From contig CALQJI020000003.1 of the NCBI GenBank assembly GCA_943330855.2, positions 1-64,000 on the forward strand: 64,000 nucleotides of DNA. Reading direction: 5' to 3'. A model generated the notes under the pieces. It did no database searches, was not told the origin of the DNA, and was given only the letters and a program-made list of their open reading frames with translations. Below, piece by piece: positions 9,141 to 17,724 of the stretch. Source of the DNA: Klebsiella pneumoniae (GTDB taxonomy: Bacteria > Verrucomicrobiota > Verrucomicrobiia > Limisphaerales > SXTU01). A program made the translations under genes and the position numbers. Position 1 is the first letter of the stretch. Each line of letters opens with the position of its first letter.

Positions 9141-9170
9141 GAGTTCAGAGTTCAGAGTTCGGGGTTCTGA
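9141..9170. repeat. Short quasi-tandem tract at the recO start
   Basis: Degenerate direct repeats of GAGTTCA lie across the presumed 5' end of recO. One of seven comparable tracts in the window. Confidence 0.6.
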
Positions 9171-9173
9171 CGG

Positions 9174-9255
9174 GTTGCCCGCGAATCACGCGAATGGGGC
9201 AGGGGAATGCGGCCGGCTTGCGGAGGCGCGTTCATTTGCGTGATTTGCGGGCAAC
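9174..9255. repeat. Long palindrome, CCCGCGAATC family, overlapping the ybeY 3' end
   Basis: Arms 9174-9197 (starts GTTGCCCGCGAATCACG) and 9233-9255 pair with only a few mismatches. The 3' arm encodes the last YbeY residues and abuts its stop codon. Related copies lie at 16947-17005 and 63676-63765. Confidence 0.8.
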
Positions 9256-9813
9256 TTGTTTCTCCAAGTCGCTGAGGTCGAAGGCTGGGGCAAGTCCGCG
9301 CAGGAGGCGGTTTTCCTCGCGCTTCATCACACGGCGTTTCGCGGGCTGCAAGTCGTCGTAGCCGCGCAGGTGTAGCACGGCATGGATGGCGTAGCGGACG
9401 ACTTCGCTCTGCCAGTTCGTCTTAAACTCCTGCGCCTGCTTCACCGCGTCTGCCACGCAGATGAAGGCTTCGCCAGAGAGAGGGGATGGGGGATGGCGTC
9501 TGGGGTCTGGGGAAGGGGCCGTCGGTTGCGAGTGGTCGAAAGTGATGACGTCCGTGGAACCCTCGTGTTGGAGGAACTGCCAGTTCACTCGGGCCATCTC
9601 CTCGGTGGTGACGAAGTGGAAGCAGAGGTCGTGGGTGGGTGCCGGAAGTTGCTCGGCGAGGAGGTGGTGGAGGACGCGGCGGAGGAAGGGGAGGTTGAGG
9701 CGTCGGTCGCGCTGGCGGTTGGTGAAAGTCAGCGTGCTCCGCGCGGCGTGTCCTTTGTCGGAAGGGTTGTCGGATACTGAACACTGAGCACCGAACACTT
9801 TTTTTGCCCTCAC
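9232..9813 (-). CDS. ybeY: Endoribonuclease YbeY
   Basis: 193 residues (GTG start 9813), metal-dependent RNase used in 16S rRNA maturation and ribosome quality control. The family signature reads HAVLHLRGYDD (His144, His148, Asp154). The third ligand, normally His in GYDH, is Asp here, and the usual HG is HA. The start overlaps the phoH stop as GTGA, so the two are likely coupled, as in many bacteria. Both ends look acquired: residues about 7-20 come from a quasi-tandem tract (9772-9799), and the tail VARKSRK is encoded by a palindrome arm. A later start near STLTFTN is possible. Confidence 0.86.
   Translation of the reverse strand: MRAKKVFGAQCSVSDNPSDKGHAARSTLTFTNRQRDRRLNLPFLRRVLHHLLAEQLPAPTHDLCFHFVTTEEMARVNWQFLQHEGSTDVITFDHSQPTAPSPDPRRHPPSPLSGEAFICVADAVKQAQEFKTNWQSEVVRYAIHAVLHLRGYDDLQPAKRRVMKREENRLLRGLAPAFDLSDLEKQVARKSRK
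9772..9799. repeat. Quasi-tandem tract coding the YbeY N-terminus
   Basis: Degenerate CTGAACACTGAGCACCGAAC repeats read in frame as part of YbeY residues 5-14 (KVFGAQCSVS). Very similar to the tract inside rlmN at 29641-29670. Confidence 0.6.
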
Positions 9814-10775
9814 CCGTTCCTCGCCTTCCCGCGATGCTCCTCGTAGGCCACGATGATGCGTTGCACGAGCGGGTGGCGCACGATGTCACGCCGGGAGAAT
9901 TCGACAACGGCGATGCCTTCGACTTGGTCGAGCACCTTGACCGCCTCACGCAGGCCGGAGGTCTTATGCTGCGGCAGGTCGGTCTGCGTGGGGTCACCGG
10001 TGACAACAGCCTTGGAGTTGAAGCCCAGCCGCGTGAGAAACATCAGCATCTGCTCGGGCGTGGTGTTCTGCGCCTCGTCGAGCACGATGAAGGCGTGGTT
10101 CAATGTGCGCCCTCTCATGTAGGCCAGCGGCGCGACCTCGATGACGCCTCGCTCCATGAGCTTCTCAATTTCCTCGCCGGGCAGCATATCGTGCAGCGCG
10201 TCGTAGAGCGGGCGGAGGTAGGGCGTGAGTTTCTCGTGCAGGTCACCCGGCAGGAAGCCTAGCGCCTCGCCTGCCTCGACCGCCGGGCGCGTGAGGATGA
10301 TGCGCGAGACGGTGCCCTCGCGCAGCGCGGAGACGGCCATGGCCATGGCGAGGTAGGTCTTGCCGGTGCCGGCGGGGCCGATGCCCAGCGTCACGTCGTG
10401 CGTGCGGATGGCTTGGATATATTTCTTCTGGCCAGTGGTCTTGGGCAGGACCGTGCTCTTCTTCTGCGAGGTCTGGATGCGTTCGGAGTGAAGTCCTTGC
10501 AGCGCGGCCACGCCCTCGTGTTTCACGATTTCCAGTGCGGAGGTGAAGTCTCGCTGGTTGATGGCCGACCCCATTTTCAACGACGCCTCCAACTGCTGGA
10601 AGAGATGGCGCGCTTGTTCGACGGCCTCGGCCTCGCCTTCGAGCTTGATCCACGCGTCACGCGAAGTGGCCTTCACGCCGAGCTGCGTTTCCAGTGACTT
10701 GAGATTGCGTGGGTCGTTGTGGAAAAGCTGTTGGGCGAAGCGCGCGTTTTCGAAGTGGAGAGTTTCGGAGGGCAT
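9810..10775 (-). CDS. PhoH family ATPase
   Basis: 321 residues. An N-terminal KH-like region ([24 protein letters not shown]) precedes a P-loop ATPase core with Walker [12 protein letters not shown], Walker [12 protein letters not shown] and sensor [12 protein letters not shown]. PhoH-like proteins act with YbeY in RNA metabolism, though the biochemical role is not settled. It starts 3 bp after the HIT gene stop and overlaps ybeY by 4 bp, making a compact HIT-phoH-ybeY unit. Confidence 0.93.
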   Translation of the reverse strand: MPSETLHFENARFAQQLFHNDPRNLKSLETQLGVKATSRDAWIKLEGEAEAVEQARHLFQQLEASLKMGSAINQRDFTSALEIVKHEGVAALQGLHSERIQTSQKKSTVLPKTTGQKKYIQAIRTHDVTLGIGPAGTGKTYLAMAMAVSALREGTVSRIILTRPAVEAGEALGFLPGDLHEKLTPYLRPLYDALHDMLPGEEIEKLMERGVIEVAPLAYMRGRTLNHAFIVLDEAQNTTPEQMLMFLTRLGFNSKAVVTGDPTQTDLPQHKTSGLREAVKVLDQVEGIAVVEFSRRDIVRHPLVQRIIVAYEEHRGKARNG

Positions 10776-10778
10776 GGG

Positions 10779-11276
10779 TCAGTGGATTTCCGCCAGCGCG
10801 GCTCGGAGCCTGGCAGCGGTTTCATCCAACGCCTCGGGCAGCACAGCCGTGCTGCCGGTGATGGGCATGAAGTTGGTATCGCCCGTCCAGCGGGGGACGA
10901 TGTGCCAGTGCAGGTGCTCGACGATGCCAGCCCCGGCGACCCTGCCGAGGTTCAGGCCGAGGTTGAATCCCTCCGGGCGCATGACTTGCCGGATGGCCGC
11001 CTGCACGCGTCGGAGCAGGGTTTGCATTTCCATCGTCTCCGCGTCGGTCAACTCCGGCAGGTCAGCCACCTGCCGATACGGGCAGACGAGCGTGTGGCCA
11101 GCGCTATAGGGATAGGTGTTGAGCACTGCGTAGGAAACTTTGCCGCGTCCGATGACATGGTTGGTCACGTCATCGCTCGACTGGCCGATGGCGGCGAAGA
11201 TCGAGCGCCCATCGGCATCGGTCTGCTTTGGCCCGAGGATGTAACGGATGCGCCACGGTGAGTGGAGTGTGTCCAT
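10779..11276 (-). CDS. HIT family hydrolase (Ap4A phosphorylase/hydrolase-like)
   Basis: 165 residues with the histidine-triad motif HLHWHIVPRW near residues 121-130. The third and fourth triad positions are embedded in Trp as in the bacterial/archaeal HIT branch related to diadenosine tetraphosphate phosphorylases. TYPYSAGHTLVCPYR and LNLGRVAGAGI form the nucleotide site. It probably cleaves dinucleoside polyphosphates or nucleotidyl phosphoramidates in the cytosol. First gene of the HIT-phoH-ybeY unit. Confidence 0.88.
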   Translation of the reverse strand: MDTLHSPWRIRYILGPKQTDADGRSIFAAIGQSSDDVTNHVIGRGKVSYAVLNTYPYSAGHTLVCPYRQVADLPELTDAETMEMQTLLRRVQAAIRQVMRPEGFNLGLNLGRVAGAGIVEHLHWHIVPRWTGDTNFMPITGSTAVLPEALDETAARLRAALAEIH

Positions 11277-11467
11277 GGGCGGACGCTAGCGAGCGAGCCT
11301 CGGGAAGTCAAAGCGGTGCGTGGCGTCGAGACACGGCCAACCGGTCGCGGTGCCTGCGGTCTTGGCCCTACTGCGACTCCCTTACTGGAGCGGCTCGATT
11401 TCGTCGCCGTGTCCCGCGTGGCACTTGTGGTGCAGTGCAAAGCGAAACTTTAACCACCGCGCCCCAG

Positions 11468-11814
11468 ATGAACACGCTCACCACCTCCGCCCCGCGCTGG
11501 TTCGTCGTGGACGACGAATCCATGATCAGCAGCCTCGTCGAGCAAGTGCTCCGCAGGTTCTCCATTGCCGATGTGCGCGCGTGTGCCGACCCGTGCGATG
11601 CCCTCGACCGGATGAACGCTGCGCCCGCCGCATCCGCACCCTCGCTCCGCGTGCGAAGATACTGCTCACCACCGGCCGTGCGCTGGCGATGCCCGACGAG
11701 CGCACCCTGCGGTCGTATGGCGTGGATTTATTCCTGCCCAAACCCTTCGGCGTGCAAGAGCTGATGTCCGCGGTGCGCAAACTCTGCGGGGAGGGCAGCC
11801 TGCGGAGTGTGTGA
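11468..11814 (+). pseudogene. Degenerate response-regulator receiver domain
   Basis: The N-terminal half (MNTLTTSAPRWFVVDDES..., frame 2) carries the acidic DD pair of a CheY fold up to DALDRMNA. The rest (RIRTLAPRAKILLTTG...FLPKPFG..., frame 1) carries the conserved Thr and Lys. Between these, near 11617-11640, the frame shifts and about 25 codons expected to hold the phospho-acceptor Asp and its beta-3 strand are missing. No single frame encodes a full domain. A functional frameshifted product without the Asp is unlikely. The receiver protein at 26705-27628 is intact for comparison. Confidence 0.7.
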
Positions 11815-11976
11815 GAACTCTGCGAAGTCGGTGAGCAGGTGGGAAAGCGAGAAAGTGAGAGAGTGAGATGGGGGGAGTGTTCCGCGATTCTAACTCTCCC
11901 ACTTTCTCACCTGCACACCGGCTCCCCTCCCCGACACTGCGCACTTGCGCGTGGACGCAGGCAAGCGGTGGAAATA

Positions 11977-12729
11977 ATGTCGGCCCACGACATGAGCAGT
12001 CACGCGCCGCAACTTAGCCCGCCGGCCAAGGCCAACATCCCCACTCACATCGCCATCATCATGGATGGCAACGGCCGCTGGGCCAAGACCCGCGGCCTCC
12101 CGCGTGTCGAGGGCCACCGCAACGGCGTCGAGTCCGTCCGGGCCACCGTGCGCGCGTGCGGCGAGCTGGGCGTGAAGTATCTCACCCTCTACGCCTTCTC
12201 CGTTGAGAACTGGAACCGCCCCAAGGACGAGGTGGACACCCTCATGAAATACCTCGCGCGCTTTCTGAAGAACGAGATCGGCGAGCTGAACAAAAGCAAC
12301 GTCCGCCTCGAAGCCGTCGGGCAGATCTACCGCCTGCCTGAGTTCGTGCAGGAACAACTCGCCAAGACCCAGGCCGCGCTGGCCAAGAACACCGGACTGA
12401 CCCTCATCTTGGCCCTCAGCTACGGCGGTCGCACGGAGATCGTCGAGGCCACACGCGCCATCGCCCAGCAGGTGAAGGCCGGCAAGCTCGACCCGGCGGA
12501 AATCAACGAGCAAGTCATCGCGCGGAACCTTTACACCCATAGCTACCCCGACCCCGACCTGCTCATCCGCACCAGCGGCGAGCTGCGCGTGAGCAACTTC
12601 CTCCTGTGGCAAATCTCCTACGCGGAATTCGTCGTCACGCAGACGCTGTGGCCCGACTTCCGCAAGCCGCAGCTCTACGAGGCGCTGGAAGAATACACCC
12701 GCCGTCACCGCCGTTTCGGCGGTCTGTAG
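11977..12729 (+). CDS. uppS: Isoprenyl transferase (undecaprenyl diphosphate synthase)
   Basis: 250 residues from ATG 11977; ATG 11992 is an alternative. Cis-prenyltransferase that extends FPP with isopentenyl units to make the C55 lipid carrier for cell wall synthesis. Motifs: IAIIMDGNGRWA (catalytic Asp and Gly loop), GHRNGVESV, YAFSVENWNRP, and the C-terminal DLLIRTSGELRVSNFLLWQ with the RxxGExRxSxF signature. The stop codon TAG lies inside a GTAGCCGCCGA palindromic repeat at 12726. The region between it and the receiver pseudogene holds imperfect inverted GAAAGTGAGAG-type sequence. Confidence 0.95.
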   Translation: MSAHDMSSHAPQLSPPAKANIPTHIAIIMDGNGRWAKTRGLPRVEGHRNGVESVRATVRACGELGVKYLTLYAFSVENWNRPKDEVDTLMKYLARFLKNEIGELNKSNVRLEAVGQIYRLPEFVQEQLAKTQAALAKNTGLTLILALSYGGRTEIVEATRAIAQQVKAGKLDPAEINEQVIARNLYTHSYPDPDLLIRTSGELRVSNFLLWQISYAEFVVTQTLWPDFRKPQLYEALEEYTRRHRRFGGL

Positions 12730-12750
12730 CCGCCGAGGTGAGGAGTCGGA
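12726..12750. repeat. Half-copy of the GTAGCCGCCGAGG palindrome family
   Basis: One 25-bp arm, starting GTAGCCGCCGAGGTGAGG; its partner arm has decayed. The arm includes the uppS stop codon. Confidence 0.7.
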
Positions 12751-12797
12751 GGGGCGCACCGCCCTACTTGAAGTGCCGCGCGGGGTCATTTGGCCAA

Positions 12798-12832
12798 ATC
12801 CGTGTTTGCTCCGGGTTCCATCCGTGGCTAAA
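12798..12832. repeat. Half-copy of the CACGGATGGAACACGG family
   Basis: One arm ending TTCCATCCGTGGCTAAA, immediately before the Gfo/Idh gene start. Two-arm copies lie at 18516-18646 and 38744-38919. Confidence 0.65.
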
Positions 12833-12843
12833 ACCTTCGGACC

Positions 12844-14181
12844 ATGAAGCCAATCGCAACTACAGCTCGTCGTTCTTTTCTCAAACAACTCGGCACCGCC
12901 GCCTTTGCCGCGCCGTTCGTCACGCGCGGTTTGATGGCCGCGTCGCCGAATGAAATGGTCCGCCACGCCAGCTTCGGCGCGAGCGGCATGGCGGGTGCGG
13001 ATTGGGGTGCGATCACCGGGCACAAGCAGGTGAAGTTCGTCGCGGTCGCCGAGGTGGATACGGCACGAGCGGAGGCGGCGAAGAAGAAGTTTCCCGAGCT
13101 GAAGGTGTATCAGGACTGGCGCGAGATGCTGGACAAGGAGCACAAGAACCTCGATTGCGTGAACGTCTCCACGCCCGACCACATGCACGCGCCGATGGGC
13201 ATGAGCGCGATGCAACTCGGCTTGCACGTCTATGGCCAGAAGCCGCTCACGCACGATGTGTATGAGTCGCGCCGGCTGACCGAGGTAGCACGCGAGAAGA
13301 AGCTCGTGACGCAGATGGGCATCCAGGTCCACTCCAGCTACGAGTATCGCGTCGCGGTGCAGCTCGTGCAGAGCGGCGTGGTCGGCAAAATCAAAGAGGT
13401 CCACACCTGGAGCAGCAAGAAGTGGGGTGACCCCGCGCCGCGTCCGGACAACACCGACCCGGTGCCCGCGAACTTGAACTGGGACCAGTGGCTCGGCGTG
13501 GTTTCCGAGCGGCCCTTCATCGGCGGCGGTTACTACCATCCCGGCAATTGGCGCAAGCGGCTCGATTTCGGCACCGGCACGTTTGGTGACATGGGCTGCC
13601 ATATTTACGACCCCGTCTTCAAGGCGCTCGGCGTCACTGCGCCGCTCACCGTGCGCAGCGAGGGGCCGCAGCCCAACGCACACAACTGGGCCAACGACGC
13701 CATCGTCCACTACGTCTTCCCCGGCACGCCCTTCACCGACGGCCCGACGGTGAAGGTGACGTGGTATGACGGCAGCCAGCGTCCGCCGGCGGACATCATC
13801 GCGCTGCTCGGCAAGGTGAAGCAGCCGGACCAAGGCTCCATCTTCATCGGCACCAAAGGCATCATGGTGCTGCCGCACGTGAGCAAGCCCATCCTGTTGC
13901 CTGAGGAAAATTTTAAGGACTTCGTGTTGCCGAAGCTGGACGCGGTGAACCACTGGCATTCGTTCGTCGAGGCCGTGCGCGGCAACGGCAAGACCTCCGC
14001 GAACTTTGACTACGCCGGCCCGCTCACGGAAACCATCCTGCTCGGCGGCATCGCGTCGCGCTTCCCGAAGACGACGCTGGAGTGGGACGCGAAGGCGCTG
14101 GCGTTCAAGAACGTGAAGGAGGCGAACCAGTATGTGCGCCGCCCGTATCGCAAGGGCTGGGAAGTGAAGGGGTTGAGTTGA
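12844..14181 (+). CDS. Tat-exported Gfo/Idh/MocA family oxidoreductase
   Basis: 445 residues. A twin-arginine signal (ARRSFLKQLGTAAFAAPFV) leads the protein, so it is predicted to be folded with cofactor and exported to the periplasm. The Rossmann domain retains a variant Gly-rich loop (FGASGMAG), and DCVNVSTPDHMHAPMGMSAM and QKPLTHDV match the nucleotide and substrate sites. The C-terminal Gfo/Idh fold carries DMGCHIYDPVFKALG. Such exported paralogues are numerous in Planctomycetes and Verrucomicrobia and act on sugars or sugar derivatives; the substrate is unknown. Confidence 0.9.
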   Translation: MKPIATTARRSFLKQLGTAAFAAPFVTRGLMAASPNEMVRHASFGASGMAGADWGAITGHKQVKFVAVAEVDTARAEAAKKKFPELKVYQDWREMLDKEHKNLDCVNVSTPDHMHAPMGMSAMQLGLHVYGQKPLTHDVYESRRLTEVAREKKLVTQMGIQVHSSYEYRVAVQLVQSGVVGKIKEVHTWSSKKWGDPAPRPDNTDPVPANLNWDQWLGVVSERPFIGGGYYHPGNWRKRLDFGTGTFGDMGCHIYDPVFKALGVTAPLTVRSEGPQPNAHNWANDAIVHYVFPGTPFTDGPTVKVTWYDGSQRPPADIIALLGKVKQPDQGSIFIGTKGIMVLPHVSKPILLPEENFKDFVLPKLDAVNHWHSFVEAVRGNGKTSANFDYAGPLTETILLGGIASRFPKTTLEWDAKALAFKNVKEANQYVRRPYRKGWEVKGLS

Positions 14182-14236
14182 GGCTCATGCCGGAATGAGA
14201 TTCGGTGTAATGGCAAAAGGGCACGGGGCGTTTTGA

Positions 14237-14365
14237 CTCCCTACTCCTTCTTTGGAGGAGGGGAGAGGGCCGGGGGTGAGGGGTTGCGTGCTTCGGCGTT
14301 GGTGGCTGCATGCCTCATCCGGCCTTCGTCCACCTTCGCCCCTCCTCCGAGGAAGGGAGAAGGCA
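14237..14365. repeat. CT-rich dispersed repeat, copy A
   Basis: A run of about 130 bp with internal pairing of GGAGGAGGGGAGAGGG- and CCCCTCCTCCGAGG-type segments. It is closely similar to 47251-47375, sharing GAGGGGTTGCGTGC, TCGGCGTTGGTGGC and CTCCTCCGAGGAAGGGAGAA in the same order. It occupies the convergent gap between the oxidoreductase and the dehydratase gene. Confidence 0.75.
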
Positions 14366-14373
14366 CTCTCCGT

Positions 14374-15921
14374 TTAGAACTGCGCGCCCAGCAGCCACGG
14401 GGCGAATTCGTCGTCGCCCAAGCCCGCGAGCTCACTCTTCGTTTTCTTGCCGCTGGCGACGGCGATGATCTCCTCGAAGATGCGCTGGCCGACTTGCTCC
14501 ACCGTCTCCGTGCCGTCGAGGATCGTGCCGGCGTTGATGTCCATGTCCTCGATCATGTGGTTGTAGATCGCGGTGTTGGTCGAGACCTTGATGCAGGGCG
14601 AGGGCTTGCAGCCATAGACGCTGCCACGGCCGGTGGTGAAGACACCGATGTTGCAGCCGCCGCTGACGAGGCCGGTCATGCTCACGGGGTCGTAGCCGGG
14701 CGTGTCCATGAAGCCGAAGCCGGGTGTGGTGATCTCCTGCGCGTAGGCATAGACGGCGGCGAGCGGCGACTGCCCGCCCTTCGCGACTGCCCCGAGGCTC
14801 TTCTCGTAAATGGTCGTGAGGCCACCTTCCTTGTTGCCGTAGCTCGGGTTGTTATCAATCGAGCCACCGTTCGAGCGCGCGTAAGCTTCCCACCAGTGGA
14901 TGAGATCCACGATTTTCTGGCCGACGGCGGCGGACACGGCGCGCCGCGTGAGCAAGTGCTCGGCTCCGTAAATCTCCGGCGTCTCCGCGAGCACGCTGGT
15001 GCCGCCGTAGCGCACGAGTTCGTCGGAGGCGACGCCGAGCGCGGGGTTGGCGGTGATGCCGCTGTTGCCATCGGAGCCGCCGCAATTCTCGGCGAGGATG
15101 AGTTTGGAAATCGGCTGCGATGTGCGGCGCATCGCGTTGGTGGTGGGGAGCAACTTCGCAACGGCAGCCGCTGCGGCCTCGACGGTTTTGCGGACACCGC
15201 CGGAGTTTTGAATCGTGAGGAAGGTCGGGGCCTGCTCGCCGGGGCGGGACAGGTCGAGCTTGTGGGCCTCGGCGACCAAGTGGACTTGGTTCACCTCGCA
15301 GCCCAGGCCGATCATCACGTAGCCCGCGATGTTCGGGTGCCGCGCGATGCCGGCGGTGACGCGCTGGAGGAGCTCATGCGGCGCGCCGGGCTGTATGCCG
15401 CAGCCGATCTTGTGGGTGAACGGAACGACGCCATCGATACCCGGGAAGTCGCGCGCGAAGTCCGGCCCGCGAAAGCGGTCGGCCACGTAGCGCGAGACGC
15501 CGGCGGAGCAGTTCACGCTGGAGATGACGCCGATGTAATTGCGCGTGCCGACCTTTCCGCTGGGCCGCGCGTAGCCGGGGAAGTGGCGCATCGCGGACGC
15601 AGGATGGTAGGCCACGGGCCGGGCATCCACGCCGAAGGCGTAGTCGCGCCCGAAGTCCCGCAGCTCGACGTTGTGGACATGGACGTGATCGCCCGGCGCG
15701 ATGCGGCCCTTGGCGAAGCCGATGGTCTGCCCATATTTCGTGACGGGCGCGCCGTCGGGGATTTCAGCGATGGCGAGTTTGTGGCCGGGCGGGATGCCCT
15801 TGGCCATGACGAGGCGCAGCGAGCCGCTGGCCAGTTCCACGCCGGGCTTGAGCGGGCGCTTCACCACCACGACGTTGTCAGCCGGATGCAGGCGCAGGGT
15901 CAGGTCTTCGAGTTTCAACAT
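14374..15921 (-). CDS. UxaA family dehydratase (altronate/galactarate dehydratase type)
   Basis: 515 residues in the UxaA/GarD layout. An N-terminal SAF-like domain (about 1-90, with HPADNVVVVKRPLKPG) is followed by the catalytic domain, which has GTRNYIGVISSVNCSAGVS, VPFTHKIGCGI and ENCGGSDGNSGI. The C-terminal part has FMDTPGYDPVSMTGLVSGG and PCIKVSTNT. Members dehydrate hexuronate-derived aldonates such as altronate or galactarate to 2-keto-3-deoxy sugars. Adjacent convergent Gfo/Idh oxidoreductase fits sugar-acid metabolism but does not fix the substrate. Confidence 0.9.
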   Translation of the reverse strand: MLKLEDLTLRLHPADNVVVVKRPLKPGVELASGSLRLVMAKGIPPGHKLAIAEIPDGAPVTKYGQTIGFAKGRIAPGDHVHVHNVELRDFGRDYAFGVDARPVAYHPASAMRHFPGYARPSGKVGTRNYIGVISSVNCSAGVSRYVADRFRGPDFARDFPGIDGVVPFTHKIGCGIQPGAPHELLQRVTAGIARHPNIAGYVMIGLGCEVNQVHLVAEAHKLDLSRPGEQAPTFLTIQNSGGVRKTVEAAAAAVAKLLPTTNAMRRTSQPISKLILAENCGGSDGNSGITANPALGVASDELVRYGGTSVLAETPEIYGAEHLLTRRAVSAAVGQKIVDLIHWWEAYARSNGGSIDNNPSYGNKEGGLTTIYEKSLGAVAKGGQSPLAAVYAYAQEITTPGFGFMDTPGYDPVSMTGLVSGGCNIGVFTTGRGSVYGCKPSPCIKVSTNTAIYNHMIEDMDINAGTILDGTETVEQVGQRIFEEIIAVASGKKTKSELAGLGDDEFAPWLLGAQF

Positions 15922-16005
15922 GGGGCGAGGGTAACAGCGAGGGGCGGGGCTTCAAGCCGCTTGGCAGCCTTCGACCTGCGCCACGATGGTTAGCACGACG
16001 GCGTT

Positions 16006-16929
16006 TTAATTGCTCCGCTCCACCGGGCGGAACGGCCAGACCCAGCTCGCGAACGCACCGAGCTTGCGGGTTTGAATCCACACCTTGCCCTGGCCGCGAA
16101 AGCGGCAGACGAAGCCTTCGCCGGAGAAGAATAGGGACTTGTAGCCACCGATGCGGCCGACCTCGTATTGCAGGCCGTCGGTGAAGGCGACGATGTGCCC
16201 GGTGTCCACGACGTAGCTGCCGGAGACATCCACACAGAACATCGCGCCGTAGGTGTTGAACCACAGGTCGCCCTTGCCAGAGCACTTGATGAGGAAAAGG
16301 TTTTCGCCGGAGAAGAAGCCTTTTAAGCCCTGCCATTTGCTGTCGAGCGTCACGCCCATGCCGCTCGCGACAAAGCCGCTGCTTTGCAAATACACCGTGT
16401 CGCCGTCGAGATACACATGCTCCAAATCACCGGGTGCGCCGGGCGCGATGCCGATGCTGCCGGGGGCGTTCGCGGCGGTGAACTCGTTGACGAAAATGCT
16501 CTCGCCGGTGAGCAGGCGCGAGAGGCCGCCGCGCATCTTGGTCTTCATCTCCATGTTCGTGTCCATCGTCGCCATCGCGGAGGCCTCGACCTTGACGGTC
16601 TGGTTCGCGGGGACTTGCACGGTGAGGAAGGCGAAGTCGGGACGGCCCTCAATCAGGTAGTCGAACTCGCGGCGCGGGTCCGTGCTGTAACCGGCGGTGA
16701 GCAGGCCGCCCCCGGTGGCGCGCAGAGGCGGCGGGTTGCCTTTCGGAAGCGGGGGCGGGCCACCAGCCACAGCGAGGGCGGGCGATTGTGCGGCCGTGAC
16801 CCACGCGGTGAGGCCTTCGTGGAAGACATGGTCGGTGGGCTTGAGTTCGCCCGACGCGAGCATCTGGCGGACTTGCTCGATGGGGAACGGGCCTTCCGAA
16901 ACGCCGGTGCGGGAGATGTGGATTTGCAT
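16006..16929 (-). CDS. GYF_2-AIM24 fusion protein
   Basis: 307 residues. Residues 1-50 (MQIHISRTGVSEGPFPIEQV...GLTAWVTAAQ) form a GYF_2/DUF4339-type domain, then a Pro-rich linker PPPLPKGNPPP. From about residue 85 an AIM24/TIGR00266 beta-sandwich follows, with LTGESIFVNEFTA, GFFSGENLFLIKCSGKGD and GSYVVDTGHIVAFTDG. The molecular function of bacterial AIM24 proteins is not known. It is the last of three AIM24 genes read on the minus strand, separated from the next by a palindromic repeat. No signal peptide or membrane helix is obvious. Confidence 0.85.
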   Translation of the reverse strand: MQIHISRTGVSEGPFPIEQVRQMLASGELKPTDHVFHEGLTAWVTAAQSPALAVAGGPPPLPKGNPPPLRATGGGLLTAGYSTDPRREFDYLIEGRPDFAFLTVQVPANQTVKVEASAMATMDTNMEMKTKMRGGLSRLLTGESIFVNEFTAANAPGSIGIAPGAPGDLEHVYLDGDTVYLQSSGFVASGMGVTLDSKWQGLKGFFSGENLFLIKCSGKGDLWFNTYGAMFCVDVSGSYVVDTGHIVAFTDGLQYEVGRIGGYKSLFFSGEGFVCRFRGQGKVWIQTRKLGAFASWVWPFRPVERSN

Positions 16930-16946
16930 GGGAAATCAGGAGTTGG

Positions 16947-17005
16947 CCCGCGGATGACGCGGATGGAGTGAACTGCCATCCGCGCCAATCCGCGTTATCC
17001 GCGGG
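16947..17005. repeat. Palindrome, CCCGCGGAT variant of the CCCGCGAATC family
   Basis: Arms 16947-16964 (CCCGCGGATGACGCGGAT) and 16988-17005 pair 17 of 18. It sits between two AIM24 genes. Confidence 0.75.
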
Positions 17006-17045
17006 TAAAAATGTTTTCTGCTCGGGCGCACGTTTGATTGAGAAG

Positions 17046-17723
17046 TCATCGCGGTTTCAGTTCGGGTCCCAGCTCCATGCCGAAGCCCTTTGCGTTGTGG
17101 CTCTGGCACCAGACCGTGCCGCGACCGGAGAAGCGGCAGACCAAGCCCTCACCGCCGAGGATGGCCGTCATCCAGCTTCCGCCGGCCTTGGTGATGCTGA
17201 AGTTCAGCGTCTCCTGGAAGGCGACGATGTGCCCGGTGTCCACGATGTAGTCGCCGTCCACCTCGATGGGATAAATCGCGCCGAAGCTGGAGATGATGAC
17301 CGGGCCGGTGCCGCTGAGTTGCAGCCAAATGGTGCTCTCGCCGGAGAAGAGGGATTTAAACCCCTGCCAGCCCATGTTCACGTTCACGCTGCTCTCGCAC
17401 GCGACGAACGAGCCGGACTGCACGATGAGATTCTCCGCGCGCAGATCGTAGCGCAGCATGTCGCCCGGCAGCGTGGCTGCGAGGAAGACTTCGCCGCTGG
17501 CCGAGCTGGCGGAGTAGTGGTTCAGAAAGAGGGATTCGCCCGCGAGCAAACGCTTGGCGGCCGCAAAGAGCGAGCCGGAGTCGCGCTTGTGCGTGCTGGT
17601 GGTGAGCGCGAGTGAGTCGCTCATCGCAATCATCGCGCCCGATTCGGTGGTGAGGTGCTCGCCGGGCGAGAGCACGACGCGCGCGGCGGCGTTACCGGGG
17701 CGGGAGAGGAGTTGAATGTCCAT
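17046..17723 (-). CDS. AIM24 family protein (second paralogue)
   Basis: 225 residues from ATG 17723 (MDIQLLSRPGNAAARV); the open frame extends upstream but that part overlaps the neighbouring gene. AIM24/TIGR00266 fold with LLAGESLFLNHYSA, SLFSGESTIWLQLSGTG and GDYIVDTGHIVAFQETL, matching the blocks in the flanking paralogues. The start lies 1 bp after the upstream stop (TAA, one base, ATG), so translation is probably coupled. Function unknown. Confidence 0.85.
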   Translation of the reverse strand: MDIQLLSRPGNAAARVVLSPGEHLTTESGAMIAMSDSLALTTSTHKRDSGSLFAAAKRLLAGESLFLNHYSASSASGEVFLAATLPGDMLRYDLRAENLIVQSGSFVACESSVNVNMGWQGFKSLFSGESTIWLQLSGTGPVIISSFGAIYPIEVDGDYIVDTGHIVAFQETLNFSITKAGGSWMTAILGGEGLVCRFSGRGTVWCQSHNAKGFGMELGPELKPR

Positions 17724-17724
17724 G

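Noticed and set aside
11890-13959. 689-codon minus-strand frame opposite uppS and the Gfo/Idh gene
   Set aside because: Shadow of two well-supported plus-strand genes.
14233-15993. 586-codon plus-strand frame opposite the UxaA-family gene
   Set aside because: Shadow; the minus frame has all UxaA-type motifs.
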